This document shows, piece by piece, positions 53,741-64,000 of a stretch of DNA of 64,000 bases. The DNA comes from Chloranthus sessilifolius. Taxonomy: Eukaryota > Streptophyta > Magnoliopsida > Chloranthales > Chloranthaceae. The stretch spans positions 1-64,000 of the forward strand of contig JAJIZI010000022.1 of the NCBI GenBank assembly GCA_021018995.1, given 5' to 3'. The notes under the pieces were generated by a model. It did no database searches. It worked only from the letters and a program-made list of their open reading frames with translations, and was not told the origin of the DNA. The position numbers were made by a program, and so were the translations under genes. Within the stretch, counting starts at the first letter, position 1, and every line of letters begins with the position of its first letter.

Positions 53741-54784
53741 CGCTTGGATAAAGGGTCACGATCCCACGAGGGTGAGCATGCGACTATTTATTTTTCATAC
53801 ATTGGCTAACATGTCTATTACCCTTAAAAATCAACTCATTAACTAAGGTAATAAAAAATTACGGTTTTACTAAATCACATATGAGCTAAAACTTTTGAGC
53901 AAAGTCCAGAACACAATCACTCTCCTTATAAGTTGTTGATTGGGAAAATTGGTCATTATTCAAGTTGAGGTATCAATTTCCAAGGGGTTGGAATCTGGGA
54001 CCTGCATTAGGAGCAGATAGGGATCCCGCAAAAACCACCATAGAGAGATTCAAATGCATACTAAACATGAAGCTAGGGCTGGAGATCAAGGAGAAAACAA
54101 CAATCCATATTTTCAGCATTTTTTGCCTTTTTGAGTATTACTAATCTCAAACTTTATAGTTATAACCATGGTATAAAAAATCGGCTGAGACCGATACGGT
54201 TTCTTGGAAAAACTAATACATATCGGCCCCAATACATATCGGTATCTCAACTCAGTATTGGTATCGGCAGATACGGTATTAGTTTTGGCCGATATCTCAA
54301 ATTTATTTTATTTTATTTTTTAAAAAACAAGGCCAATACGTATTGGTATCGGCCGAGTCGTATCGGTACATGGTGAACTAATACTTGCGTCTGATACCGA
54401 TTTTGACACCTTGTTTATGACTTCCGGAACTCTGTATCAAAATCCGTGAAAATAAAGATCAATCAACTTTGACTTGCTATTAGGAGTTTGTTGTATGAGG
54501 ATTTTTTAGGATAGTTTTATTTTCAACCCAGATTCTTCCTTCTCAAATTGGGTTTCACAATCTTAAACCCTTGATTGCTTTGAATCATAGTATGGAGGGC
54601 AATTATTGTCCCAAACTTCAACACCATAGATCCTGAGATAACGGGCTGACCATGAGACGGTCAGATGTTGATTTCCACATAACTCACATTCCAAAAAGTG
54701 AATATAACGGCAACATAAGAAACGTTCACCTTCACTTTTTGGTATTTGTGCCCCATGAAATTAACATCCCAACCATTTTATACA
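53741..54784. other. Intergenic DNA with a GTATCGG-rich MITE
   Basis: 53741-54164 shows no feature. 54165-54415 is a MITE-like repeat rich in CCGATACG / GTATCGG / GGCCGATA dyads, bounded by CATGGTATAAAAAATCGG and CCGATTTTGACACC. 54600-54780 resembles part of the AAGATCTTGAG-type hairpins. No gene. Confidence 0.55.
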
Positions 54785-54786
54785 TA

Positions 54787-55311
54787 TTATCATGATTGCA
54801 CTTGAGTTAGTGGGCATTGAATTAATGAAGGCCAGTAAGTTTGAGGAAGGTTTGAGGCCGAACGTCCAAGATAGAGTTTTCATATTCGAATTTGAAAATT
54901 ATGTGGACGTGATGGGAAAAGCAATTGTGGCGGAAAGGGATATCAATAATATGTATAAAATGAGGGATCAATAGGACAAAGGTATAGCAGTTCAAGGGAG
55001 AGTGGGTGATTATGACTCAGGAAATAAAAAGCTGAGATTTACGGCACCAACTCCAGTTCCTAAACAACTTGCCTACACGAGTTACCCCAGGCCACCTATA
55101 TCTACCTTGGCAAGACCTATCCGATACGAGAGCTCTACTACCACCACCGGAGTATCAGTTACTCAAGGTTTCTCACGGGCAGCTTCTTCTACACCAAATG
55201 AGACTTGTGCTAAATATGACAAATCTCACAAAATGGCAGATTGTAGACGGGGTACTCGGGGGTGTTACAAGTGTGGGAAGATAGGCCATATGATTCGAGA
55301 TTGTCCTTAAA
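54787..55311 (+). pseudogene. Gag C-terminal part in F
   Basis: FEEGLRPNVQDRVFIFEFEN is followed by an internal stop near 54974, then APTPVPKQLAYTSYPRPP, the degenerate knuckle CAKYDKSHKMADC and the intact knuckle CYKCGKIGHMIRDC. It ends at TAA 55309-55311. In contrast to C the frame is open from about 55002, because C has local changes near 36306-36325. Confidence 0.85.
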
Positions 55312-55560
55312 TAAACAAAGGGAGAACGACTTCTGCTTCCATACCAAGACCGATACAAGCAAAGAAGTCGATCGTCCAAGGAAGAGCTTATGTTGTTATC
55401 GGGTCGATGCATGTAACACCAATGATATCATACAAGGTGAAATTTTATTTGAAATGATTGATACATTGTATAGAATGCATTGAATTTTAAATTTTAGATA
55501 GAGAAGGTGTATCTATATAAAAATTGTTGATCTAGTTGATTTCATGTCTTGATATGATGC

Positions 55561-58500
55561 ATGAGTAGGCTGCTAAAGTTCATGTGCTCTATAGGTACTT
55601 TACAAGTTTATGGGAAGGGAAGTGATATAGCATATGTGGCTAGAGTGTTGATAGACCCAGGGTTTACCCATTCATTTATTACTCCTCAATTTGCAAACAA
55701 GATAAAGGTCAACCCAGAGATATTGGATTTTATCTTGGCTGTATCTATTCTGACAGGAGAATCGATTAATACGGACTTGGTCTGCAGGTCGGTGGTAATA
55801 GCCATCAGAGATGGGGATGTCTTTGAACTGGCAGTGAATTTAGTTCTGTTGAATATGCAAGGATTCGACGTGATCCTTGACATGGATTGGTTGTCAGCTC
55901 ATTATTCAATGATAGATTGTAGGAACAAAGTGGTTATCTTTAGATCGAACACGAGGAGATCATTTCGATTCGTAGGGATGAGAGTGAAGTTTGTGCCACT
56001 TGTGTCTGCCGTTAGAGCCGAGCGCTTGATGAAAAATAGATGCAGTGGTTACTTGGCACTTTTGAAGGAAGACAAGGAAGGGAAGAACGTTATTTCTGAG
56101 ATTTCAATTGCGTGTGAGTTTGAAGATGTCTTTCAGAAAGAATTGCCAGGATTACCTTCTGATCGAGAGGTGGAGTTCGTTATCGACTTAGCACCTGAAA
56201 CGGAGACTGTTTCCAAAGTACCATACCGAATGGCTCTTGCCGAGTTGAAAAAGTTGAAAGAGCAGTTACAAGAGCTCTTAGATAAGAGATTTGTAAGACT
56301 GAGTGTGTCTCCTTGGGGAGCACCGGTCTTGCTTGTAAAGAAGAAGGATGGGTCGATGAGACTATGCATCGACTATCGTCAGCTAAACAAATTGACCATA
56401 AAGAATTGATATCCTTTGCCTAGGATTGACGATTTATTTGATCAGCTACAAGGAGCGAGATATTTCTCCAAGATCGATCTGAGATCGGGATACCATCAGC
56501 TGAGAGTCAAGGTAGAGGACATCCAGAAGACGGCATCCAAGATGCAGTACGGACACTACGAGTTTTTAGTAATGTCGTTTGGGTTGATGAATGCACTGGC
56601 GTCGTTTATGGATTTGATGAATCGGGTGTTTAAACTACACCTGGACACTTGCGTTGTAGTATTCGTCGACGACATTCTGATATATTCAAAGTCGATGAAG
56701 GAGCAACAAACTCGAACACCAACTGTATGCCAAGCTCAGTAAGTGCGAGTTTTGGTTGGAGAAAGTCAGCTTTTTGGGACATGTCTCAAAAGAGGGTGTC
56801 ACAGTAGATCCAACTAAGATCGAAGCAGTGATACGATGGGAACAACTAAAGATGGTAACAAATATCCGTAGTTTTCTTGGTCTAGTTAGGTACTATCAAT
56901 ATTTTGTGGAGGGGTTTTCAAAAATATCAGGACCGCTTACGAGACTCACAAGGAAGGATGTGAGATTTGAGTGGATTAAAGCGTATGAAAAGAGTTTTCA
57001 AGAACTCAAGAAGAGACTCACTTCCGCTCTAGTGCTAGTGATTCCTTCAGGCAGTGGAGGGTTTGCGGTGTACAGCGATGCTTCACATAGTGGTTTAGGA
57101 TGGGTGCTCAACCAAAACAAGAAAGTGATTGCTTATGGGGGGTCGAGGCAGTTGAAAGATCATGAGAAAAACTACCCGACACATGACCTAGAACTAGCAG
57201 CGGTCATATTTACATTAAAAATTTGGAGACATTATTTATGTGGTGAGACCTTTGAGATATTCACTGACCATAAGAGCTTCAAGTACCTATTTACACAGAA
57301 GGAATTAAATATGAGGCAGCGAAGGTGGATGGAGTTTCTCAAGGACTATGATTGCTCCATATAATATCACCCAGGCAAAGCTAATATTATAGCAGATGCC
57401 TTGAGTCGTAAGGGTTTGGCCCAGTTAGCTAGCCTTGTGATGGGGATGCACAGTTAGAAATTGTTTGAAGATCTTTCATTATATGATGCAAAGATTGAGG
57501 TGCAGGCTTCAGGAGCTTTCTTAGCCAACATTACAGTGAGACCGATGATCTTTGAGCATATTCACGAGTTACAGATGAAAGACCCAGAGTTAGTCAAGAT
57601 TCGACAAGGAGTGATTAAGGGCACCAGACTGGATTTCTCTATAAAGGAAGATGGCTCCTTGCTATTCAGGGGACGCCTTTGTATTCTAGTTGATGTTGAT
57701 TTGCGGTAAACTATTTTAGACGAGGCCCATAAGTCTAGATATGCAATTCACCCTGGTAGTATCAAAATGTATCAAGATATGATGAAGAGTTATTGGTGGA
57801 GAGGTTTGAAGCAAGATGTAGCCGAATACGTGTCAAGGTGTTTGACATGTCTGCAGGTGAAAGTAGACCATAGACACCCTGCTGGATTGTTGCAACCTCT
57901 ACCTATACTAGAGTGGAAGTGGGAATCAATCTCCATGGATTTCATCATGGGATTGCTACGGATAGCAAAGAGGTACAACGCTATTTGGGTGGTAGTTGAT
58001 CGACTGATCAAGTCAGCTCACTTCTTTCCCTGCAACACAATGTACACGGTAGGAAGACTCGTGGATTTGTATTTGAAGGAGATTGTACGTTTGTACAGGA
58101 TTCCCAGTAGCATCGTCTCTGATCGTGACTCGTTGTATACTTCAAAATTTTGGTAGAAGTTTCAAGAAGGCATGGGTACTCGATTGGACTTTAGTTCGAC
58201 TTTCCATCCGCAAACCGATGGGCAAACAGAGCGGGTGAATCAGGTAATAGAAGATATGCTCAGAGCATGTATGCTTGAATTGTAAGGATCATGGGATCAA
58301 CATCTACCGTTGATCGAATATGCATATAATAATAGTTTTTAAGCGAGTATTGGAATGACACCTTATGAAGTTCTCTATGGAAGGCGGTGTAGATAGCCTA
58401 TCAATTGGGAAGAGACCGACAAAAAGTTTATATTGGGTCTGAAATTACTTGAAGATAACGCCATTATTGTTCATATGATAAGAGAGGGACTTAAATCGGC

Positions 58501-58981
58501 TCGGAGCAGACAGGAGAGTTATGTCGATATCAAAAGAATGAGCGTGGACTTTACTGTTGGGAATCATGTGTTTGTAAAGATATCGCCCATGAAAGGTGTT
58601 ATGAGATTTGGGAAGAGGGGAAAGCTAAGTCCCCGTTACCTTGGGCCCTTTGAAATTTTGGGTCGAGTTGGTGAGGTAGCCTATCAAATTGGATTACCTC
58701 CTTTGTTTGATCGGGTACATAATGTGTTTTAAGTATCCATGCTCCGAAAGTATGTAAGGGACCCTACACATGTCTTGGGAGATCAGCCGATCGAGATACA
58801 TGAAGACATGACCATGATAGAAGAAGTGGCTCAGATTTTGGATAGAAAAGAGTAAATTTTACGCATGAAAGTTATCCCTTTAGTGCTTGTCAGGTGGGGA
58901 AATCGTCCGACCAAATAAGTGACTTGGGAGCGAGAGGTGGAAATCAAGGAGCTATACCCCCATTTGTTCGAGAAACATTAA
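55561..58981 (+). pseudogene. Protease, RT, RNase H, integrase and chromodomain in F, broken
   Basis: An uninterrupted frame 55561-56409 joins protease ([11 protein letters not shown]) to the RT start, because F keeps 13 bp that C has lost. After that the same lesions as in C follow: stop at 56407-56409, frameshift near 56740, stops after DCSI, after the tether, within integrase (after SKFW, LEL, NNSF, RRCR, VHNVF) and in the chromodomain. Domain order and landmarks equal those in C at an offset of about 18,725 bp. It cannot make a working Pol. Confidence 0.9.
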
Positions 58982-59341
58982 ATGACTAGTGCAATGTATA
59001 GTGCACATTTAAAAAAAAAAAATTCTTGTAATTCATATGTTGACCTCTCAAATTTTGAATGATATATGTAAAACCAAACTAATATGTATTAAAAGATAGT
59101 TGTGAAATTGATGCATAAATGGTTGATAGGTTGCTGTCTAAATTGTGGAGTGTTGGGTTGGTAAATAAGGAATTTGATGAAGAAATTGATGAGTGATGCA
59201 TGTTGGTTAGTTCTATATGCATTTGACCTATGACTTAGGTATGAAAATTTGATGTATGAACTTGCATTATAGGTAAAATTAAGGGTTGTTCTATCAATAG
59301 ATGTCAAAGGCATGCATATGCAGCCTTAACTCTGTTATAAA

Positions 59342-59604
59342 CAAAACCGTTCGATTGAAATTCAAAAATCGTTCAATCGAACTGCAAAAAGCTAAAACAT
59401 GTGTATCTGTCAGAAATCGTTCGATCGATTTAGAAAATCGTTCAAACGAAATCCTTGGGCCAGTGAGAGTGAAAAAGGCTGGCAGGTTAAATTGGAGAAA
59501 TCGTTCGATCGGAATTAGTAACCGATCGAACAAAAATTTGGGGACTGCATTAAATAATCGAAAACTGATCGAACGATTTTAAATCGTTCGATCGATTTCG
59601 CAGC
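59342..59604. repeat. TCGTTCGATCGA dyad array in F
   Basis: This is a copy of the array at 40615-40868, with a few substitutions, one of which makes a site more symmetrical (TCGATCGATTTCG in place of TCGATCAATTTCG). It ends directly before the TATA box. Confidence 0.8.
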
Positions 59605-60051
59605 TTATATATAGGGCATGCGATTTTTTTTCATTTCACAACAAAAAGTTTTTCTAGTTTTTTTTCCTTGTTCTCTTGGGAGGTTCTAGGGCTTGATAGT
59701 GGCACTCGACATTGGTGATTACCGGCACCTTTCGAGCTCGGAGCTTCACACGATCACCTCCCAGTAACATCAAGAGATAAATACTAACCTCTCGCAAGTC
59801 TTTGAAATTTGAAATTTGTGTCCTCCCATATCCTAGGATTAGTGATTTGGGGCAAAACCCATGCCCCATTTCTTGGAAACTTTGTGGTGTGGTTGTAATG
59901 GCTCTTAAGACTCGCCAAACGATGACGAGTACCGCTCCTAAGAAACACCCGACACAAGCGGGTTCCTCGTCACAACCACCACCGAAGAAACCCATAGCAC
60001 CAACGAGTTCTTCATCGCGACCAATTACACAATCCCAACCACCACCACAGA
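59605..60051 (+). pseudogene. Promoter, leader and first codons of the aORF in F, truncated
   Basis: The TATA box TTATATATAG (59605-59615), the leader and the ATG at about 59898 (MALKTRQTMTSTAPKK) match C. The frame stops being homologous after QSQPPPQ at 60051, so the conserved core is missing and no functional product is expected. Confidence 0.75.
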
Positions 60052-60505
60052 TTTAGTGGAATAGGGTTGCACGGATTTTGAGGGCTGTAATATTTATTAT
60101 TTCACAGATTTTGAGGGCTGTAATATTTATTTTTCACGGATTTTGAAGGCTCTAATATTAGTTTTTTCGAATTTTGAGGGCTCTAATTTTTCGGAATCAA
60201 GATTTTAAAGATTTTTAGGGATCGATGCACCTGAAAACTGGAGCATCCCGATCTGCTGAAACAACTCTTTTTGAAAAATTATAAATGCTGGGAAATTTTT
60301 TTCAAGACAATTTTGCAGATAGCTTATTTTACCCAGATGTGACTGGTTAACGTGCTTCAGCCCCGCTGTGCGTGCAGCCAGTCACGCCGTGAAATATAAG
60401 CTGACTGCAAAATTGTCTATAAAAATTGTCCATGGCATAACAGTGTCCAACTTTTTTAGTATAGGGCCGAAATTTTTTATTCCCATGCCTTTTTTCCTAA
60501 TATTT
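60052..60505. repeat. Short tandem repeats and unassigned DNA right of F
   Basis: CACGGATTTTGAGGGCTGTA-type units of about 33-35 bp start at 60070, 60105, 60137 and about 60168. The remainder to 60505 has no supported feature. Confidence 0.65.
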
Positions 60506-61290
60506 TGTAACGACCCAAAATTTTTTACTTTCTTTTATTGGTATTCAAATAGTGCTTTATACCTTGCATGGTGTTAGTGCTCCACACCGAAACCTACCCT
60601 AATTGAGAAAATACACATTTTGATTTTTCAAAAGGTTTTATATTTAAAATTGTCTTTATTTGACACAAGTTGTGTAGTGGCCTAGTTGAAAGTCTTTGCT
60701 TATAGAATAAATGCCTATACACTCTTATTTAGTGCGACCGCTTAACACCGAATTTAGCTGTCACTCCATCTTCTTCTATAGTCACCTATTTTTTAAAAAC
60801 ACTCAAATCTCTTTTAAATCTCTTATGTGCTCTTTCACAAAGAACACAGATGTTTGACCCGAAGCGTCGATTTACATTTATAGAGATATTTATTTCTAAA
60901 AAGAAATAAATAGTTGTTAACAATTTCTTAATTTTCATTTGTTTTAAAAACACCAAAATCTCTTTTATAGCCACCTCTTTTCTAAAAACACCTAAATCTC
61001 TTTTAAATCTCTTATGTGTTCCTCCACAAAGAATACCGTGATATTTTTCTACGGTCAAATCGTGGTGGAAGAAGGCGGCGTAATCGTGGATGGACCATCG
61101 TGTAGACGCTGATCTCTATTGCTTTAATCACCGTCGATCCGCCAATCACGCTTCAAGAGGTGGGTACCCATCCATCCGTCTCGTCCTTCGCAGATCTCGT
61201 CGCGTAGGATACATTCGATTGCGTATCGACGGGTTAAATAAAAGGAATCTAAATTTCTTTTCTGGATAATAATGTTTTAAGAATAAATAA
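60506..61290 (+). repeat. Plus-strand LTR fragment, left arm of a long inverted repeat
   Basis: It starts TGTAACGACCCAAAATTTTT like a chromovirus LTR and matches, in reverse complement, 61541-62040. It contains an extra 190-bp internal duplication (CTCAAATCTCTTTTAAATCTC at 60804 and a variant at about 60991). No polypurine tract precedes it, so it is a detached LTR end. Confidence 0.75.
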
Positions 61291-61540
61291 ATGGCTAAAC
61301 GTTAATTGTGGTTGATTTGTTTTATTTGCTTTTATTTTGGTATTAAAAATCCTATTTTGGAATTCGGATTTGCTCAAAATATCAACGGGCGAATTTGCGT
61401 TTTAGTCATAGACGGAATGGTTTCTGGCACAAGATACCCAACTGCCTGTGACGTTGAAATTGATTGTGGACGGAGTATAATTATACTAACATACTGCTTA
61501 CCTATATTATTAAATTACAAGCAATAGTTACTTTTATTTT
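61291..61540. other. Spacer between inverted LTR arms
   Basis: About 250 bp of AT-rich sequence would form the loop if the arms paired. No gene recognised. Confidence 0.5.
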
Positions 61541-62172
61541 TTTATTTACTCTTAAAATATTATTATCCAGAAAAGAAATTTAGATTCATTTTATTTAACC
61601 CGTCGATACGCAATTGAACGTATCCTATGCGATGGGATCTGAGAAGGACGAGACAGATGGATGGGTACCCACCTCTTGAAGCGTGATCGGCGGATCGACG
61701 GTGATTAGAGCGATAGAGATCGGCGTCCACACGATGGTCCGTCCACGATTACACCGCCTTCCACCATGATATGACGATAGAAAAATACTACAGTGTTCTT
61801 TGTGGAAGAGTACATAAGAGATTTAAAAAAGATTTGGGTGTTTTTAGAAAAGAGGTGGCTATTCTATAAGCAAAGACTTTCAACCACTAGGCCACTATAC
61901 AACTTGTGTCAAATAAAAATAATTTTAAATATAAAATATTTTGAAAAATCAAAATATGTATTTTCTCAACTAGGGTAGGTTCCGGTGTGGAGCACTAACA
62001 CCATGCAATAAACGAAAGTAAAAAATTCTGAGTCGTTATATTCTCCCCCCCTTATAATATTTTCGTCCTTGAAAATTACGTGCCTACGGAGATGAGTTAA
62101 GGGTACTTCTCTGCAATCTCAGCTTCTCATCAAAAGTCAATTATTCAACATAAAAAAATCAGGGTCGTTGCA
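61541..62172 (-). repeat. Truncated 3' LTR of element H, right arm of the inverted repeat
   Basis: On the minus strand the LTR begins TGCAACGACCCTG at 62172, preceded by polypurine tract AAGGAGGGAAGGA (62173-62185). About 130 bp inside it lies a second polypurine-plus-start copy (AAGGGGGGGAGAA then TATAACGACTCAG, 62053-62034). The remainder to 61541 mirrors 60506-61290. Confidence 0.75.
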
Positions 62173-62830
62173 TCCTTCCCTCCTTAAACTTTTCGTCCTC
62201 GAAAATGAGGCATTGATTATAAACTAAAATCATCGTTTCTTTGTTAACCTCATCTGGAAAACTTTTATATTTTCGACACTTAATATTTGATATCCTCAAG
62301 GTAGGGTCCTCCTCTCTTTATGATGGTGGTCGACTCTAATTTATTAATTTATAAAATAATCTGATTTAACGTCACCAATTTCTCCGAACTTGTGGTATGT
62401 CAAATTTTAGTCGGATATTCACTTGATCAAATTATTGAAGTCGTTTCTAATATAACTTAGAATCTGCTATTCCTATAGTTGACATCTCAGATCATCTAAA
62501 ATCCTAAACAGTCAAATCTTCAAGGATTTATTTATCTAATTGCCCCTCAATTTAGAAAAGCTTCATCCATTATTTTCCAATCCGTATAGATCATTTCTAA
62601 TGTTTCTCACAAGTTCCTACCTATATAAGTCATTCATAAATAAATCTTTAAATACCAAATCAAACCGTAGGGTCTTCTATCATCAATGATCGAACTTTCT
62701 TGAGCCTAGTAAGTCCTCAAAAATATAAAGTCTAGGGTCTATTAGAATCATCATAACCTCAATCAAAATATTGTACTTATATACCGCATACAATCCTCGA
62801 GGAAGTAAAGCCCGAGCTCTAATACCACTC
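62173..62830 (-). other. Residual interior of element H with tRNA-Met primer site
   Basis: Only about 660 bp separate the polypurine tract (62173-62185) from the primer-binding site TGGTATTAGAGCTCGGGC (62827-62810, minus), which lies three bases from the 5' LTR. No coding sequence is visible. H is therefore a large-LTR, non-autonomous deletion form. Confidence 0.75.
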
Positions 62831-64000
62831 TGTCACGACCCGAAATTCTATCCTATCCTGAGGGCCTAGAATTCCGAGTTATGACCCGCACATATCTCGG
62901 ATATGCTAAGCGGACATACACCTAATCAGAGTTCTCGTGCAATAATGGTCCCACGAAATTCGTGAAATCCAACAAATAGGGTGGAATATAAATGCAATCA
63001 TAAATACTGAATAAGTGTGATAAAACCACAATCCACCAATAAAAAGTAAATCCAGTCGGAGACAGATTCGATCAAATAAACTATAAAATCCGTAATACTA
63101 GTATAAATAAAACTCAATACCAAATCCACAATGATCAGTAATCGGCACTCGAATCAAGATCAGCACCGTAGTCTTCCTGATAATCGGCAGCGTCGCCCTC
63201 CAAAGGCTCCTGGTACTCAACGCCCATGGGATCAATGAAATCAGCGTCGGCGAGATCTAGATGGCCGACGTCTACTCCACCAGCATAATCACCTGTAACT
63301 GTTAGATTATCGTGAGATGAGTTTACTCAGTCACGTAAACTCAGTGGGATACACCACCAATCCACCTCATACTACTCAGGTGCATTGTGGGTGCATCTTG
63401 TGAGTGATAAGCATAATATCTCAAAGCAAATAGCAGAAGAAAGAGAAAATTATATGCATATCGTGAAACTTATATCATATCATAAATGCAAGACCATAAT
63501 CTAGACACTAATATCCTAACGTACCTTATCATATCTCATAGCATATCATACCATGTCTTATTATCATTCTCACACATACGTCTGTACATCGCATGAGCAT
63601 AACTAATATACTCGTGAAATCCTAAATGACCTGTGCTAGAGTTGCTGCTCGAGCTACCATGGGAGGGTCGACAGTATCATACCACCATATCATAACGCCC
63701 TCGTGTCATACTCATACTCCATCATCCAGCCAATGGGGAGGCCTAATGGCCAAAGTCACTCATAACATACTCATACTCATAATTTATACTATCATATTTG
63801 AACTCAGGGTGATCGCCGTATATGCCACCGTCTACGAGGTTACACTGAATTCACACTCACCCGACTAAATCATGGGTCCCATTCCACCATGAGTTGTAAG
63901 GCATGTGAATACGGTGTATTTCTCGCTTCGATACCATCTCAGCGAATCACCACGCCCAAGCATAGGCATGATCTCATACACTCTCGTACTCAAGATCTAA
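62831..64000 (-). repeat. 5' LTR of element H, end portion, runs off the window
   Basis: The minus-strand LTR ends GGGTCGTGACA at 62831 and extends beyond 64000. It aligns with LTR G: the acidic mini-exon (63292-63135), GTACTCAACG-type wording, the CACAATGCACCTGAG region and the CCATCTCAGCGAATCACCAC block near 63936. Confidence 0.85.
63135..63292 (-). other. Acidic mini-exon in LTR H
   Basis: Minus strand: acceptor GTTACAG, then GT and DYAGGVDVGHLDLADADFID, PMGVEYQEPLEGDAADYQED, ending DSSADY and stop. It is uninterrupted here, while G has one stop. Differences from G in the best-conserved block are split between silent and replacement changes, so selection is possible but not proven. Confidence 0.5.

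Larger units (their letters stand above)
54787..60051 (+). mobile_element. Element F: LTR-less near-identical copy of the C interior
   Basis: 54787-60051 matches 36081-41322 with only scattered differences, including all of the roughly eleven stop codons in pol. It starts in the middle of gag and stops within the N-terminal part of the aORF, and it has no LTRs, primer site or polypurine tract. C-F divergence is far below that between the two LTRs of C, so F was made long after C integrated, most simply by DNA-level duplication or repair from an ectopic template rather than by retrotransposition. Confidence 0.92.

Overview
This window is plant nuclear DNA made almost entirely of nested retrotransposons. 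The evidence is Ty3/gypsy gag-pol remnants with a chromodomain-type and an Athila-type integrase, primer-binding sites matching plant initiator tRNA-Met and tRNA-Asp, a TRIM, MITE-like hairpins, telo-boxes (AAACCCTAG) and CT/GA microsatellites. I see no host protein gene, tRNA gene or rRNA gene. The species cannot be named from the sequence; it looks like heterochromatic intergenic DNA of a repeat-rich angiosperm. All coding regions carry stops and frameshifts, so every one is called a pseudogene.

Layout. Element A, a chromovirus on + (1-21559, 5' part outside the window), holds the end of pol, an array of TCGATTAATCGA-type palindromes, a TATA box and an extra reading frame (aORF). Element 'At', a complete 14.1-kb Athila-like element on - (3992-18117, target duplication CGCCC), interrupts that aORF. 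A is itself inserted in LTR D (21560-23152 and 25652-26630), which also holds solo LTR B (23153-25651, duplication ACGAA). A 406-bp TRIM follows (26669-27074, duplication TCCAT). A pyrimidine-rich tract (about 27080-27170, 46009-46274 and 49852-49980) was split by Athila-like element E (27391-46008, -, internally deleted) and by solo LTR G (46275-49851, -). A full-length chromovirus C (33074-45514, +) sits inside the right LTR of E, seven bases from its TATA box.

From 49981 on there is intergenic DNA with a fold-back element (51228-52101), a hAT-like element with small MITEs (52438-53740) and a GTATCGG-rich MITE. Element F (54787-60051) is a near-identical, LTR-less copy of the C interior. 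Last come two LTR fragments facing each other as a long inverted repeat (60506-62040) and the minus-strand element H, which has almost no interior and leaves the window at its right edge.

The most interesting feature is a second gene unit downstream of pol. Chromoviruses A, C and F and the Athila-like element carry related aORFs with a shared core, each behind its own TATA box. Each is preceded by an array of short dyad motifs of the same kind as the array in that element's own LTR, and the motif differs between families. The chromovirus LTRs also hold a conserved acidic mini-exon behind a splice-acceptor-like site. By analogy with known element-encoded anti-silencing proteins, I suggest the aORF product binds these motifs. 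That is inference and untested.
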